Shown here one piece after another: positions 55,385-64,000 of a stretch of DNA of 64,000 nt. The position numbers and the translations under genes are program-made. Within the stretch, counting starts at the first letter, position 1, and every line of letters starts with the position of its first letter. Below the pieces are notes generated by a model that was given only the letters and a program-made list of their open reading frames with translations, did not search any database and was not told where the DNA came from. The stretch is from an uncultured bacterium. Lineage in GTDB: Bacteria; Myxococcota_A; Bradymonadia; UBA7976; VGTA01. The stretch is from contig CALSSE010000009.1 of the NCBI GenBank assembly GCA_943788935.1, forward strand, positions 1-64,000, read 5' to 3'.

Positions 55385-55573
55385 ATAAAGAAGTAGAATA
55401 TAAATCCACCCTTATTTTAAATAAGAATTCACCCTGCTACTTTTATGTAGAGCTCACTCAGCTCTTCTTGTGTAGCATCCACTCAGAGCGATTATGAAGT
55501 CTTCTCTCTCTCGAGGCCCCTTATGTAATGTAGGCTCTTAGTAGAGTGTAGTCGAGGAGTGTAGTCGAGGAGC
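55385..55573. other. intergenic region
   Basis: No gene. Contains GAGTGTAGTCGAGGA directly repeated at about 55553-55571 near the stop of the antiporter gene. Confidence 0.35.
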
Positions 55574-57070
55574 TCAGTGGAGCAAACCAGCGAGGAGATA
55601 AAAGATCATCGCCGCAGATCCGGCGACTAGGGCGAAGGGGAGCTGAGTGCGTACATGATCAAGATGGTCGGTAGCGGCCGCCATCGAAGAGACGAGTGTA
55701 GTATCACTGATCGGTGAGGCATGATCACCAAATACCCCTCCACCTAATACGGCGGAGAGGAGGAGAGCTTGGGGTAGGTCTCCAGCCGCTGCTAACGGGG
55801 CAGCGATGGGGAGCATGATCGCGAAAGTGCCCCACGAAGTTCCGGTTGAGAAAGCGATAAAGGCGCTGACAAGAAAAGTGAGCGCAGGGAAAAACGCGAT
55901 GGGTACATTCCCTTGGCAGAGTTGAGCGACATAAGGGCCGGTCCCGAGGGCTTTGCATAAGGCAGAGAGCGCGAAGGCGAATACCATCATCAGCGCTAAA
56001 GGCATTAAACCACCAATCCCCGCTAGTGAAGTGTCAACAAAGGTCTTCATGTTCATAATCCCCCGCACTCGATAGAGGACACCTGCGAGGAGGAGGGCGG
56101 CGCAGACTGCGGTGAGCACAGCCATAGAGCCCGATCCCTCACTAAGAGCATAGCTGAGCTGTGAGCTGAGATTATTTAGGTTTTGAGCGGCGGATACTCG
56201 GGCGCTAGGCCAGCCGGTATAGAAGAGGGTGATCGGCATCGTGATCAATAGTGTGAACAGTGGTGCGAGGAGTGCGCTAGCTCTCGACTCAACCCCCTCG
56301 ATCGGCTCTACCTCTGTGACCTCTGCACTCACCATCGGTTGAGCGCCTTCATTGAGGACCTCTCCTTTACTGGCGCGTTGGTCTGCTGCATTCATGGGCC
56401 CCCAGGTTTTTCCGCCTAGAGCCACCCAAAAGCAAAGCGAGAGGGCGCTGAGTGCATAAATGTTTAAGGGGACCGCAGCGATCAAAGTACCTAAGGGGTC
56501 ACTCACTTCTGGCTGTTGTGCTAAGAGAGATAATATGTAAGCCCCCCACGCGTTCAAGGGCAACAAGACGCTGATCGGAGCAGAGGTGGAGTCCGCTAAG
56601 AAGGCGAGCCTCTCTCTGGAGAGTTTAAACCGATCATAGAGTGGTCTAAAGAGTGTCCCTACTACAAGCACAGAGATGGTCGTCTCAATAAACACAAAGG
56701 CCCCAATAAGGATGGTCATCACCTGCATAGAGCGATGGGTATTACGTCCGCTAGATTCAGCTGAGTGTAAACGAGCAGAGATTAAGTCGACGAAACCTCT
56801 AACTCCTCCAGATCTCTGCATAAGAAGGATTAAGGCCCCCATAAGAGCAGAGAAGATAATGGTCCTGGTATTTCCGGCTGATTTAAACACCGCTACCAAG
56901 GCGTGTAAGGTGTCAAGGCTCCCAGTGATGAGGTCCCCTTGGGCGAGGATTAAATAACCAGACCAGAGGCCGAGCAAAAGAGAGGGAAACACTTGGCGTG
57001 TCCACAGCGCACAACCGATAGCGAGGATAGGAGGAGCGAGCGCCAGAGCAGGGGTCGCGAGTTCTGTCAT
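55574..57070 (-). CDS. NhaC-superfamily Na+/H+ antiporter
   Basis: 498 residues with about 11-12 membrane helices. Family motifs: FIETTISVLVVGTLFRPLYD, LADSTSAPISVLLPLNAWGA, ISFSTGTSWGTF-like FSTGTSWGTFAIMLPIAAPL and the conserved GGGVFGDHASPISDTTLVSS, whose Asp, Asp and Ser line the ion path in this family. Exchanges sodium for protons or carries an amino acid salt. A long hydrophilic loop (residues about 225-265, Glu-rich) separates the two halves. The ATG has AGGAGGTAATG six to ten bases upstream on the minus strand. Confidence 0.88.
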   Translation of the reverse strand: MTELATPALALAPPILAIGCALWTRQVFPSLLLGLWSGYLILAQGDLITGSLDTLHALVAVFKSAGNTRTIIFSALMGALILLMQRSGGVRGFVDLISARLHSAESSGRNTHRSMQVMTILIGAFVFIETTISVLVVGTLFRPLYDRFKLSRERLAFLADSTSAPISVLLPLNAWGAYILSLLAQQPEVSDPLGTLIAAVPLNIYALSALSLCFWVALGGKTWGPMNAADQRASKGEVLNEGAQPMVSAEVTEVEPIEGVESRASALLAPLFTLLITMPITLFYTGWPSARVSAAQNLNNLSSQLSYALSEGSGSMAVLTAVCAALLLAGVLYRVRGIMNMKTFVDTSLAGIGGLMPLALMMVFAFALSALCKALGTGPYVAQLCQGNVPIAFFPALTFLVSAFIAFSTGTSWGTFAIMLPIAAPLAAAGDLPQALLLSAVLGGGVFGDHASPISDTTLVSSMAAATDHLDHVRTQLPFALVAGSAAMIFYLLAGLLH

Positions 57071-57309
57071 ATCATTACCTCCTGATCAAGAGACCAATAG
57101 GGTAGAGACTCATAGGGTAGAGACTCATAGGGTAGAGACTCATAGGGTAGAGACTCATAGGGTAGAGACTCATAGGGTACGCTGTTTACCAAACAGACCC
57201 AAAGTTAAAGCTCTAAAAATTTCTGTATCTCGCGATTAGAGAAGTTAATCACTTCGTTGAAGACAGGAGTCGTGAAACCATCGCTTAAAGGTCGTAGGGT
57301 GAGTTTCGG
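57071..57309. other. intergenic region with 15-nt repeat
   Basis: Upstream of the antiporter gene. The repeat at 57097-57179 sits between any promoter and the start codon and so would be transcribed into the leader. AAAGTTAAAGCTCTAAAAAT follows. No gene. Confidence 0.4.
57097..57179. repeat. 15-nt tandem repeat, five and a half copies
   Basis: ATAGGGTAGAGACTC repeated five times plus ATAGGGTA, 26 bases from the antiporter ATG. Confidence 0.95.
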
Positions 57310-58170
57310 CTAAGGCGGAGCTTCTCTCATGAAGTGAGCGACACCGAGCAGCTTATCTGAGCCAGTGCTCACTTCGATACGCCACTCACCATAACGTTTA
57401 TGACTAGGATCAAATCTAAAAGTTGACCATGTTCGCCAGCGGGGACTGATCCCTACTTTTAATCGGTCACGCTGTATCACTTCATCTCGATAGATCCATT
57501 TAAGCTGTACTTTTTGTATTCGTTCAAAGTTTCTCACTCGTAGGAAGGTGAGTACATCACGACTCTCGGCAGAGAATACCCTCTTTACTCCATGAGGTTC
57601 ACGCCTCCTCACCCTCTCAGCGATGGTGAGCTCTTTCAGATGAATGAGCGGTGGGCCATCGGGGTCGATGGTGAGGAGCTGATCTCGGCTTTTCAGCAGA
57701 GCGTTAGGGTTGAGGTCTGATGGAGAGAGAATCTCCTCGTTTTGAGCGTTTGGAGGGGCGACAGGTATTGTAGAAGGGAAAGTAGAGATCTCTTGGGTGG
57801 TTGGAGCGCTGCTATCTAGGTCGAGACGTATAGTAGACACTTCAGTCTCAGTCTTAGCCTTAGTCTTAGCCTTAGCCTTAGCCTCAGTCTTAGCCTCAGT
57901 CTTAGCCTCAGTCTTAGCCTCAGTCTTAGCCTCAGTCTTAGCCTCAGTCTTAGCCTCAGTCTTAGCCTCAGTCTTAGCCTCAGTCTTAGCCTCAGTCTTA
58001 GCCGCAGTCGCTTGAGCGGCTCTCTCGGGGAAAGGTTGGTCTATCACTGTGGGTCGTCGAGGAGGCTTCCATTCGCAGGAGAGTAAGAGACTGATGAGAG
58101 AGAGTATCAGGAGTAGAGGAAATCGCTGTTGTGAGCAGAGTGAAGAAGAGATGTTTGGAGAGTCGGTCAT
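57310..58170 (-). CDS. DUF2914 lipoprotein with KTEA repeat stalk
   Basis: 286 residues. Signal peptide with lipobox LLLSC (lipidated Cys 32), a linker ending QATAA, ten KTEA tetrapeptides plus variants (about residues 58-112), then a Pro/Ser/Asn-rich linker. The C-terminal 90 residues match DUF2914: [40 protein letters not shown] and [23 protein letters not shown]2914 domains are small beta sandwiches of unknown ligand. Start codon overlaps the stop of the TPR gene (ATGA), so the two are co-translated and probably work together. Confidence 0.8.
   Translation of the reverse strand: MTDSPNISSSLCSQQRFPLLLILSLISLLLSCEWKPPRRPTVIDQPFPERAAQATAAKTEAKTEAKTEAKTEAKTEAKTEAKTEAKTEAKTEAKTEAKAKAKTKAKTETEVSTIRLDLDSSAPTTQEISTFPSTIPVAPPNAQNEEILSPSDLNPNALLKSRDQLLTIDPDGPPLIHLKELTIAERVRRREPHGVKRVFSAESRDVLTFLRVRNFERIQKVQLKWIYRDEVIQRDRLKVGISPRWRTWSTFRFDPSHKRYGEWRIEVSTGSDKLLGVAHFMREAPP
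57884..58005 (-). repeat. 12-nt tandem repeat coding KTEA
   Basis: CTCAGTCTTAGC (plus strand) repeated about ten times with degenerate units at the left side. Confidence 0.92.
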
Positions 58171-61100
58171 CTGATCTCTAAGCCTCTGATCTTTTCTTTG
58201 ATGACTCGAGAGCTCTTCATCTGATCAGTGAGATCAATGAGCGGTGCGAAAGCCCACTGTAAACGTTCTAAACTTGGGGATCGATAAGACCTGAGGAGCA
58301 ATAAGGCATAAGCGATTCGAGCCTCAATCATGGTCGGCTCTCTCTCGATGAGAGCCTTGAGAGAGCGCTCTGCACGCTCACCTTGCCCTAAGGAGATGAG
58401 GAGCTGGGCTTGAGCTAAAGTAACTAAAGGTAAAGTCGTCTTTTGAGATTGATTACGCTGAGAGAGACTATCGGTGATGAGTTGACGACAAGCTCGAGGA
58501 GGAGAGCGACGCGAGAGCTGTTTAAAGAGTTTAGGTGAGGGTTGACTCTGCCCAAACGCCGGATCTAAGTGATGTAGGTCTAAAGTTTCGCTCTTAGCGA
58601 GGCACTTGAGCGCATCAAAAGTGAGTATGAATGGGGCGAGTTGAGACTCAGAGGAGAGCTCAACCCTCGTTTTGGGAAGCAGTAGATTAGAGAGTTTCCC
58701 TCGACGATCTGTCTCTTGGGCAGCCCTCAAAAACAATCGTCTTCGAGCCAAGTCAAGACGTATCATTGGTGAACCTAAACGGAGCGCTCGTCTCCGGAGA
58801 CTCTCCAAGGTCCTCTGCTCTCCGAAGTACTCAGATACCCAAGTCGCTCTGTACAGCTCTTGGCGAGTGAGCATGCTCTCTTGTGCTTCGATGAGTCGAT
58901 TCATCGCGTTGAGTCTAAGTCCTCGCTCAGCGCTCAATAGCTCAGCATAACTTTGAAGAGACTCTTGCTCTGGGCGTTGATAATGAGATTTTGTATCGAG
59001 CCTTAAGAGGAGGCGCTCGCTCTGAGATGAACGCGCTTGCTTAGGGATCTTGGAGAGCGTTTGAAAAGCAAGCTCTACATGACCTAACTCGAATTGGAGT
59101 TGAGCGAGTGATTGCGCAGATCGATAGTCCCTAGGGTTTAGCTGGGTAGACATTCGACAAGCGATATCTAAGCGTCCTAAAGCAGAGCTCTTACTCAGTA
59201 TTGAGCAGCGCCAATAATAACTCAGCCACTTGAAAGCAGGAAAGGTGCTCTCTCGCTCTAGATACTGTAATTGACGACTCCCTTGCCGACTTGGATCAAA
59301 GGCGGAGAGGGCAATCCCCTTAAGCAACTCAGGTGCGGTAAAGAGAGCAGTGATCGCGGTTGAGTGATTTTTAGAGAGGCGCTTAATCGCTGGCAGAGCG
59401 CTTGAGTGATTAGCAGAGAGGAGTGATCGAGAGAGGGCATTGAGCTGTTGATCTAAAGGTCCGATGAATGAACTTTGTAGATTAGATGAGATCCGCTCAA
59501 GCTCTACCCAACGGCCTTGTTGGAGTAAGGCGATCGTCTCGAGGACATGAGAGATCTCATCGGTGACAGCCGGTGTATCGACGAGTAGTTGTTCCAACTG
59601 TGGCCCCGCGAAATGACCTAGTTTTATGGCGAAGTCAGCAGGCTTAAGGAGAGAGAGTTCACGCTTAAGATCAAATTCTCCATGAGTAAAGACTCTCCAC
59701 AGCGCGAGGGCACTGAGGGTATCATTAACAGTGATATCCCCGTTTGATCTCTTGAGCTGCATCTTTTGAACGAGAGTCTCTGCGCTCGTCAAATCCAATT
59801 CGCTGAGCTTCATGATCATCAGAGGTAAAAGTAAAAGGCCTTCCGAATCTTCATGAATTTCAAGACCTCGAATGAGATTATGAAGTTCGACCCGTCGGTC
59901 ACGCTCGATAAGGAGCGGAAGTAAATGGTCTAGGTGCTCTCTGATGAGACGCGGGGGGAGCGTCTTGAGATAAGTGATCAGCTGAGGGGTCACTAGCTCA
60001 CCCTCGATGACGTCTGACCGTCTAGAATATAGGGTCTGAATATGGGGCGCGTTTAGCTTTAACTTGAGGGCTGAGAGATAGTCTTGAGTGAAGCTGAAGC
60101 CTTTACGGGTGTTCAGTTTAGCCAATAAGTGGGCGTTAAGACGATTTTGAGGTTGTTTTTTGAAGGTCTCCTCTAGGTTCTTTTGAGCGTCTGCTGTTTG
60201 ACCGCTTTGAAGCTGGATCCAACCGAACAGGAAATCTCTACGCCAGTCCTGTTTAGGGAGCGCTTTGATAATCGCTTGAGCGGCGATGGGTTGATCTAAG
60301 GCATAAAAAGCTAAGCCTAGAGCGGCCCTCCCTCCGACCTCTTGTGGTGAGCGTCTCAAAGCCATGAAAATCGACTCGATCGCTTGTGGTCTCTGCTCTT
60401 CTTCTCCGAAGAGTACCCACCGCGTTGTCGATAGCCAAGCTAACTGATGAGCGAGAGATTGCCTCCTAACATAGAGAGGAGTGCTCGTTGGAATAATCAT
60501 CTGCAGTAGGTCTATGCTTCGACCTACTGGATGTTTGATCGTCTTGGAGAGCTCCTGCTCAAGTTGAGCATATCTCTCCCAATCTAAAGAGGGTTCAATG
60601 AAGCTGACTTCATGGGTGAGGTGAGCGCTCTTATAGTGAAAAGCACCGATGAGGCAGAGATAGCTCCCTAAGAACAAAATGAGCCATACCCACCAAGATT
60701 GAGAAGACCTTGAGGTGCGTTGAATTCCTCCATGCCACATCGGTTTAGAACGGGAGGGGGGGGTCGGCTCTCGCATTAGGTCAGGTGCGATCGGAGAGCT
60801 TGGGGTGAGTGGGGTCGGCGTCTTAGGGATCTCTAACTCTCCGGCGCTCAAACGCTCTATGGCGCTCTTCTTTATTGGCTGTGGCGAGTGATGAGGTGTT
60901 TGACTGAAAGAGGGTTCAGAGACACTTGGAGGCCTGACTCTTGGGGGGGAAGAGCTCACTTTCGGCTCTCGGTCACTCGAGAGGCGACCGACCTGAGGGA
61001 TCGGAGGAGGCGCTGAAGCGAGTGAACTCTCAGCATGTTGGACTTTATGAGCTCTCGCTGAGGGGATCGGTGGGATAGATGGAGGCGAGTTATGGGGAAG

Positions 61101-62480
61101 TGAGACGTCTGGTCGCAGCTTTATCTCTTCATGGCTCTGCTTCGCACCGGACTCTTCTCGTGGCTCCGGTCTTTTCTCGGCTCGTTGACCGCTCAGGTTA
61201 ATAGATGACGCGGCTTCAGGAGGATAAAGCAGCGGATCGGCGATGGACTCTAGGTCCTCTTGAGGTCTCGACTTCATCCCCATCTTGACAATTAAGGGCT
61301 CTGCTTCTTCGCGCAGTATCTTCTCTATTCGTTTTCGCTCCTCATCGAGCATTATTCCCGAAAGGGACCTCATTCGCTCAGTGGATTCATTGAACAATGA
61401 TGAGTCTACTACTGATGAACCAAGCTCGGAGGGGTCGATATAGTCGCTATAGTCACTGAGGAGATCATATTCATTCAGCGCAGTATTTGACTCTAATAAG
61501 AGATGATCAGTTGTGAGAGGTAAACCGTTAGAGGCGGTGTCTGAAAACAACCTAGAATGGTCAAGGCTTGATGCTTTTTCTCGCTGCTCGATATCTTTCA
61601 GTATTGTGGTAATACGGTCTTCTGCTGCTTCCTCGAGAGAATCAAGATCACTAGGAAAAGCGTGAATTTCAGTGTCTCGCTCTCCTGAGTCATGATGTTG
61701 ATCAGGTATGATCTGAGTCGGGTTTTGAATCAGCGCAGTGGCTGTAGGTTGATTTGAGATACCCTCTAGGAGTTCCATGGAAACAGACTCAGTATCTCCA
61801 AAAATTAACCTATCTTCATCCTCAGCTAGGCTATTGACGAGCGCCAAAGACTCTTTGATGTTGATCTCTTTGATCGTATCATCATTGAAGTCATCGGGAG
61901 TGCCTAGGTCCATATCAAAGGATACGATATTGTTAAGGTTGTTGAGGTGGATACTCCCAGTATTCAACGTCGGTTGATCAGCGAAGATACGCTCCGCGGG
62001 GTTATGATGGCCCTCGATCATCTCAGAGAGCTTTCTGAACATCGCTAATCGCATCGAGAGTGGGAATATCTGCTCAGTTGGCTCGAGCTGCTCTAATTCT
62101 TGAGACGTGAGGCCAAGTTTACTCTGGATTGAGTCAAGGACACGATTGATAATGATTTGCGCTTGGTCGAACTCTCCAGAAGAGGCGAGAGAGATCGCTA
62201 GTAAAGCGATCATATTGTCGTCTTGAGGAAAGTACTGTAGGTAGGTCGCTGTCGCTTGGTTTGCTTCTGCCCAATGGTTAAACGAGACTAAAGCGATACA
62301 CTCTGAAGCCACAGTCAGAGGAGACTTAGAGATTCTCTCAGCGGTCAACTGCGCGGAGAGCTGTTGCGCTTTATCCTGAGACTGAGATGATGATAAGATC
62401 GCTTGTAGCTCTCTCAATCGTTCTCGATCATGCCTGATAAATGAGGCTGGGTTGAGTTTAGAGATTAGCTCGTTTATCAA
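58167..62480 (-). CDS. large TPR-type membrane protein
   Basis: 1,437 residues. The N-terminal 120 residues are helical repeats (FNHWAEANQATATYLQYFPQ, ALLAISLASSGEFDQAQIII), followed by an acidic and then Pro/Ser-rich disordered region (SPPSIPPIPSARAHKVQHAE). One membrane helix WWVWLILFLGSYLCLIGAF lies near residues 595-613. The C-terminal 820 residues carry TPR-like pairs (GGRAALGLAFYALDQPIAAQ, FLFGWIQLQSGQTADAQKNL, AQLQFELGHVELAFQTLSKI, LAQAQLLISLGQGERAERSL). Probably a periplasm-spanning scaffold; no enzyme motif. Coupled to the DUF2914 lipoprotein gene. Upstream of the ATG I see no strong ribosome site (GAGATCTTGATAA). Confidence 0.75.
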   Translation of the reverse strand: MINELISKLNPASFIRHDRERLRELQAILSSSQSQDKAQQLSAQLTAERISKSPLTVASECIALVSFNHWAEANQATATYLQYFPQDDNMIALLAISLASSGEFDQAQIIINRVLDSIQSKLGLTSQELEQLEPTEQIFPLSMRLAMFRKLSEMIEGHHNPAERIFADQPTLNTGSIHLNNLNNIVSFDMDLGTPDDFNDDTIKEINIKESLALVNSLAEDEDRLIFGDTESVSMELLEGISNQPTATALIQNPTQIIPDQHHDSGERDTEIHAFPSDLDSLEEAAEDRITTILKDIEQREKASSLDHSRLFSDTASNGLPLTTDHLLLESNTALNEYDLLSDYSDYIDPSELGSSVVDSSLFNESTERMRSLSGIMLDEERKRIEKILREEAEPLIVKMGMKSRPQEDLESIADPLLYPPEAASSINLSGQRAEKRPEPREESGAKQSHEEIKLRPDVSLPHNSPPSIPPIPSARAHKVQHAESSLASAPPPIPQVGRLSSDREPKVSSSPPRVRPPSVSEPSFSQTPHHSPQPIKKSAIERLSAGELEIPKTPTPLTPSSPIAPDLMREPTPPSRSKPMWHGGIQRTSRSSQSWWVWLILFLGSYLCLIGAFHYKSAHLTHEVSFIEPSLDWERYAQLEQELSKTIKHPVGRSIDLLQMIIPTSTPLYVRRQSLAHQLAWLSTTRWVLFGEEEQRPQAIESIFMALRRSPQEVGGRAALGLAFYALDQPIAAQAIIKALPKQDWRRDFLFGWIQLQSGQTADAQKNLEETFKKQPQNRLNAHLLAKLNTRKGFSFTQDYLSALKLKLNAPHIQTLYSRRSDVIEGELVTPQLITYLKTLPPRLIREHLDHLLPLLIERDRRVELHNLIRGLEIHEDSEGLLLLPLMIMKLSELDLTSAETLVQKMQLKRSNGDITVNDTLSALALWRVFTHGEFDLKRELSLLKPADFAIKLGHFAGPQLEQLLVDTPAVTDEISHVLETIALLQQGRWVELERISSNLQSSFIGPLDQQLNALSRSLLSANHSSALPAIKRLSKNHSTAITALFTAPELLKGIALSAFDPSRQGSRQLQYLERESTFPAFKWLSYYWRCSILSKSSALGRLDIACRMSTQLNPRDYRSAQSLAQLQFELGHVELAFQTLSKIPKQARSSQSERLLLRLDTKSHYQRPEQESLQSYAELLSAERGLRLNAMNRLIEAQESMLTRQELYRATWVSEYFGEQRTLESLRRRALRLGSPMIRLDLARRRLFLRAAQETDRRGKLSNLLLPKTRVELSSESQLAPFILTFDALKCLAKSETLDLHHLDPAFGQSQPSPKLFKQLSRRSPPRACRQLITDSLSQRNQSQKTTLPLVTLAQAQLLISLGQGERAERSLKALIEREPTMIEARIAYALLLLRSYRSPSLERLQWAFAPLIDLTDQMKSSRVIKEKIRGLEIR

Positions 62481-62754
62481 GATCTCGCTCTCGAAGTAGA
62501 GTAGGAAGAGTTAAGCTATTGCTTGAGTGAAGAGATATGGGTGACCTCTCAAGGGACACCTCCTCGTGTTTACGACGATCAAGATGTGAGAGAACTCTCA
62601 TCATCAATCAAGTAAAACCTTAACATACTATAAAGAGAAAATGATATTGCCGCGCGATAATCAATGTGTAAAGTATCTGCGAGAGGGCTGTTGTAGATGT
62701 GGTGAAGAAGGCTCTCTTTCACTAGCTTTTTGATCGAGATATAGAGTATCTGAG
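62481..62754. other. divergent intergenic region
   Basis: Promoter region of both the leftward TPR gene and the rightward Nudix gene. AT-rich segment AACCTTAACATACTATAAAG near 62610-62630 may hold a -10 box. No gene. Confidence 0.35.
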
Positions 62755-63405
62755 ATGACCGCTCACACTTATGAATATCCTAGACCGGCACTTACCGCCG
62801 ATGTGATCGCGCTCCGGTGGCGTCATCAGAGATTAGAAGTGCTACTCATTAAGAGAGCAACTGAGCCCTTTATGGGGGCTTTAGCTTTGCCGGGAGGGTT
62901 TGTTGATCAGCGAGAGTCCCCACGAGGAGCAGCGGTTCGCGAGTGTCTCGAAGAGACTCAAGTCACCGTTGATGCAGAGAGGCTGATTGAGGTAGGCACC
63001 TTTGGTGATCCTGATCGTGATCCTCGAGGATGGACGGTGAGTGTCGCCTTTATCGCTTTTTTACCGAGCGAGACAGAGGCGAGCGCTCAAGATGATGCTC
63101 AAGAGGTACTTTGGCTCTCTTGGAGCGAGGTCCTCGGGGGTGAACACGCGCTCGCCTTTGATCATCATCACATCATTATGGCTACCCATGAACGGTTGCA
63201 GAGAGAGTCTCTCACCTCTTCTGAGCTACTCAAGCTCTTAGGAGAACCGTTCAGAACACGTCATGCTAGGTTTTTGTATCGACAGCTTTGGGGAGATCGA
63301 GTCAGCCCGAGAGCGTTTAAGGCGTGGTTACGTAAAGTCGATTTAGTAGAGAGAACCGGGCGCGCCTTGTTTAGAGCGAAAGGTCATCTGCGCTTGCCGT
63401 GGTGA
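62755..63405 (+). CDS. Nudix hydrolase (ADP-ribose pyrophosphatase/NrtR-like)
   Basis: 216 residues. Strand-rich start ALTADVIALRWRHQRLEVLL, then a Nudix box at about residues 48-70 with the metal-binding core RECLEE intact, but Gln in the position of the usual second Gly (ETQV). The middle GTFGDPDRDPRGWTVSVAFI is typical of ADP-ribose/NrtR-type Nudix proteins, and the C-terminal 75 residues (LLKLLGEPFRTRHARFLYRQ, VSPRAFKAWLRKV) resemble the winged-helix domain of NrtR regulators. It may thus sense NAD-related nucleotides and bind DNA. It overlaps the convergent last gene by 35 bases. Confidence 0.8.
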   Translation: MTAHTYEYPRPALTADVIALRWRHQRLEVLLIKRATEPFMGALALPGGFVDQRESPRGAAVRECLEETQVTVDAERLIEVGTFGDPDRDPRGWTVSVAFIAFLPSETEASAQDDAQEVLWLSWSEVLGGEHALAFDHHHIIMATHERLQRESLTSSELLKLLGEPFRTRHARFLYRQLWGDRVSPRAFKAWLRKVDLVERTGRALFRAKGHLRLPW

Positions 63406-64000
63406 ACACATCTCGTTGCCTTCTCGTTTGGGAGAGGTGAGCGAGAGAGAGCATTATGAGCACCAGACCCAATGGAGTGAGAGGGAGCGAGTGATTAACA
63501 CAGCCAGAGCTCTCCTCTGTAGGGGGTGGAGCATTTGAACTAGGTGGGGGCATATAGTTTCCTGCTGTATCATCATAAGGAGCAGCGCCTCCTGTGGAGG
63601 TATCTCCTGCAGTCTCCTCCCCTGTGGATTCAAAAGGGGCTAACCCAGAGGCTGATTCCACGCCGGGCATACAGCGCCCTATACTGAGGTTGGGAGGACT
63701 ATCGGGGCGATCTACGCAACCAAAACCATTAGGACAGGGTACATCGACACTACAGTCTTTTGTACAGCGCTTTCGATCTCTATCTCTCTCACAGGTGAGG
63801 GGCTCAACACAGCCAACCGTAGAGAGATCACGCGCCTCAGTGACGCATTCTTCGCCGAGTTGACGAGCGTAGGGAGAATGGATACATCGAGCCTCTTCTC
63901 CCTCTCCATCACACTCCATAAATGGAGGGCAACGGAGCTCTTCACAATGATAAGTGCAATAGTTGAGCTCTCGATTAGGTAAGGAGAGACATTCATAATC
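63371..64000 (-). CDS. Cys-rich protein with C-terminal membrane anchor, partial at right edge
   Basis: Open from the window edge (DYECLSLPNRELNYCTYHCE) to the stop at 63371; the N-terminus lies outside. Dickkopf-like Cys modules (CVEPLTCERDRDRKRCTKDC, VPCPNGFGCVDRP) are followed by a Gly/Pro/Ser linker. The end is SGCVNHSLPLTPLGLVLIML followed by SLAHLSQTRRQRDV: a Cys, a hydrophobic helix and an Arg-rich tail, as in the MYXO-CTERM-like sorting signals of Myxococcota. Probably surface-anchored; function unknown. Confidence 0.68.
   Translation of the reverse strand, partial: DYECLSLPNRELNYCTYHCEELRCPPFMECDGEGEEARCIHSPYARQLGEECVTEARDLSTVGCVEPLTCERDRDRKRCTKDCSVDVPCPNGFGCVDRPDSPPNLSIGRCMPGVESASGLAPFESTGEETAGDTSTGGAAPYDDTAGNYMPPPSSNAPPPTEESSGCVNHSLPLTPLGLVLIMLSLAHLSQTRRQRDVFTTASADDLSL

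Noticed and set aside
1..64000. tRNA, rRNA, prophage structural genes or a replication origin
   Set aside because: Looked for and not seen; no cloverleaf-type 3' ends, phage capsid/terminase genes or DnaA-box clusters noticed by eye.

Overview
The window looks like a chromosomal segment of a Gram-negative deltaproteobacterium of the Myxococcota/Bradymonadia kind. This is inferred from gene style, with no phylogenetic marker present: many large lipoproteins with a lipobox, Cys-rich (Dickkopf/DUF4215-like) repeats, CxxCH cytochrome-like motifs in outer-surface lipoproteins, collagen-like and glycine-rich exported proteins, a large TPR membrane protein, and lipoproteins with short amino-acid stalk repeats (AGET, GEMAA, ADMAG, KTEA) just after the lipidated Cys. 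I see no rRNA or tRNA gene.

The left 37 kb is a decayed, mobile-element-rich accessory region. It holds broken lipoprotein genes (1-9.2 kb), remnants of IS3, IS6, IS4-superfamily, IS5 and IS91 elements, a group II intron with its reverse transcriptase lying in an IS5 fragment (32.9-34.6 kb), and three copies of a Y1 (HUH) REP-associated-type transposase (13.4, 28.7 and 35.6 kb). Two of the Y1 copies are followed by arrays of a TTGGCTGTTACCTTG-type repeat. Several AT-rich islands stand out by eye and look acquired: a vWA lipoprotein (5.3-7.0 kb); a DUF3050 gene plus a truncated Bacteroidota-like exported protein (22.7-23.8 kb); the remains of an FkbH/acyl-carrier-protein cluster (23.9-25.7 kb); a nucleotidyltransferase toxin-antitoxin-like pair (27.3-28.2 kb); and a formylglycine-generating-enzyme-like protein fused to seven FG-GAP-like blades (30.0-32.0 kb). 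Intact host-like genes between them include a collagen-like lipoprotein (10.9 kb), a 1,289-residue Cys-rich/CxxCH lipoprotein (15.1 kb) and a proline-iminopeptidase-like hydrolase (20.5 kb). A two-repeat CRISPR-like unit without cas genes closes the region (37.05-37.16 kb).

From 37.3 kb to the right edge the DNA is orderly and gene dense. A copper/silver efflux locus reads leftward: outer-membrane protein, HMA copper-binding protein, CsoR-type repressor, then CusC-, CusB- and CusA-like subunits. Two CsoR-type operators lie at its promoter, one of them between the -35 and -10 boxes. Next come a CpcT/CpeT-like lipoprotein, a sterol-desaturase-family membrane enzyme, a PHM-like copper monooxygenase lipoprotein, a GST-like protein, an uncharacterised membrane protein, two Cys-rich lipoproteins, an NhaC-type antiporter, a DUF2914 lipoprotein translationally coupled to a 1,437-residue TPR membrane protein, a Nudix hydrolase, and the end of a Cys-rich protein with a C-terminal anchor.

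The most interesting pattern is in the lipoprotein stalk repeats. In two genes (46.4 kb and 50.7 kb) the repeat directly behind the lipobox contains 14-nt units among 12- or 15-nt ones, so the secreted leader and the folded domain are in different frames or separated by stops. That is the architecture of a phase-variable (contingency) locus. Two of the repeat-stalk lipoprotein genes also share a 16-bp palindrome (TATAACRATCGTTATA) upstream.
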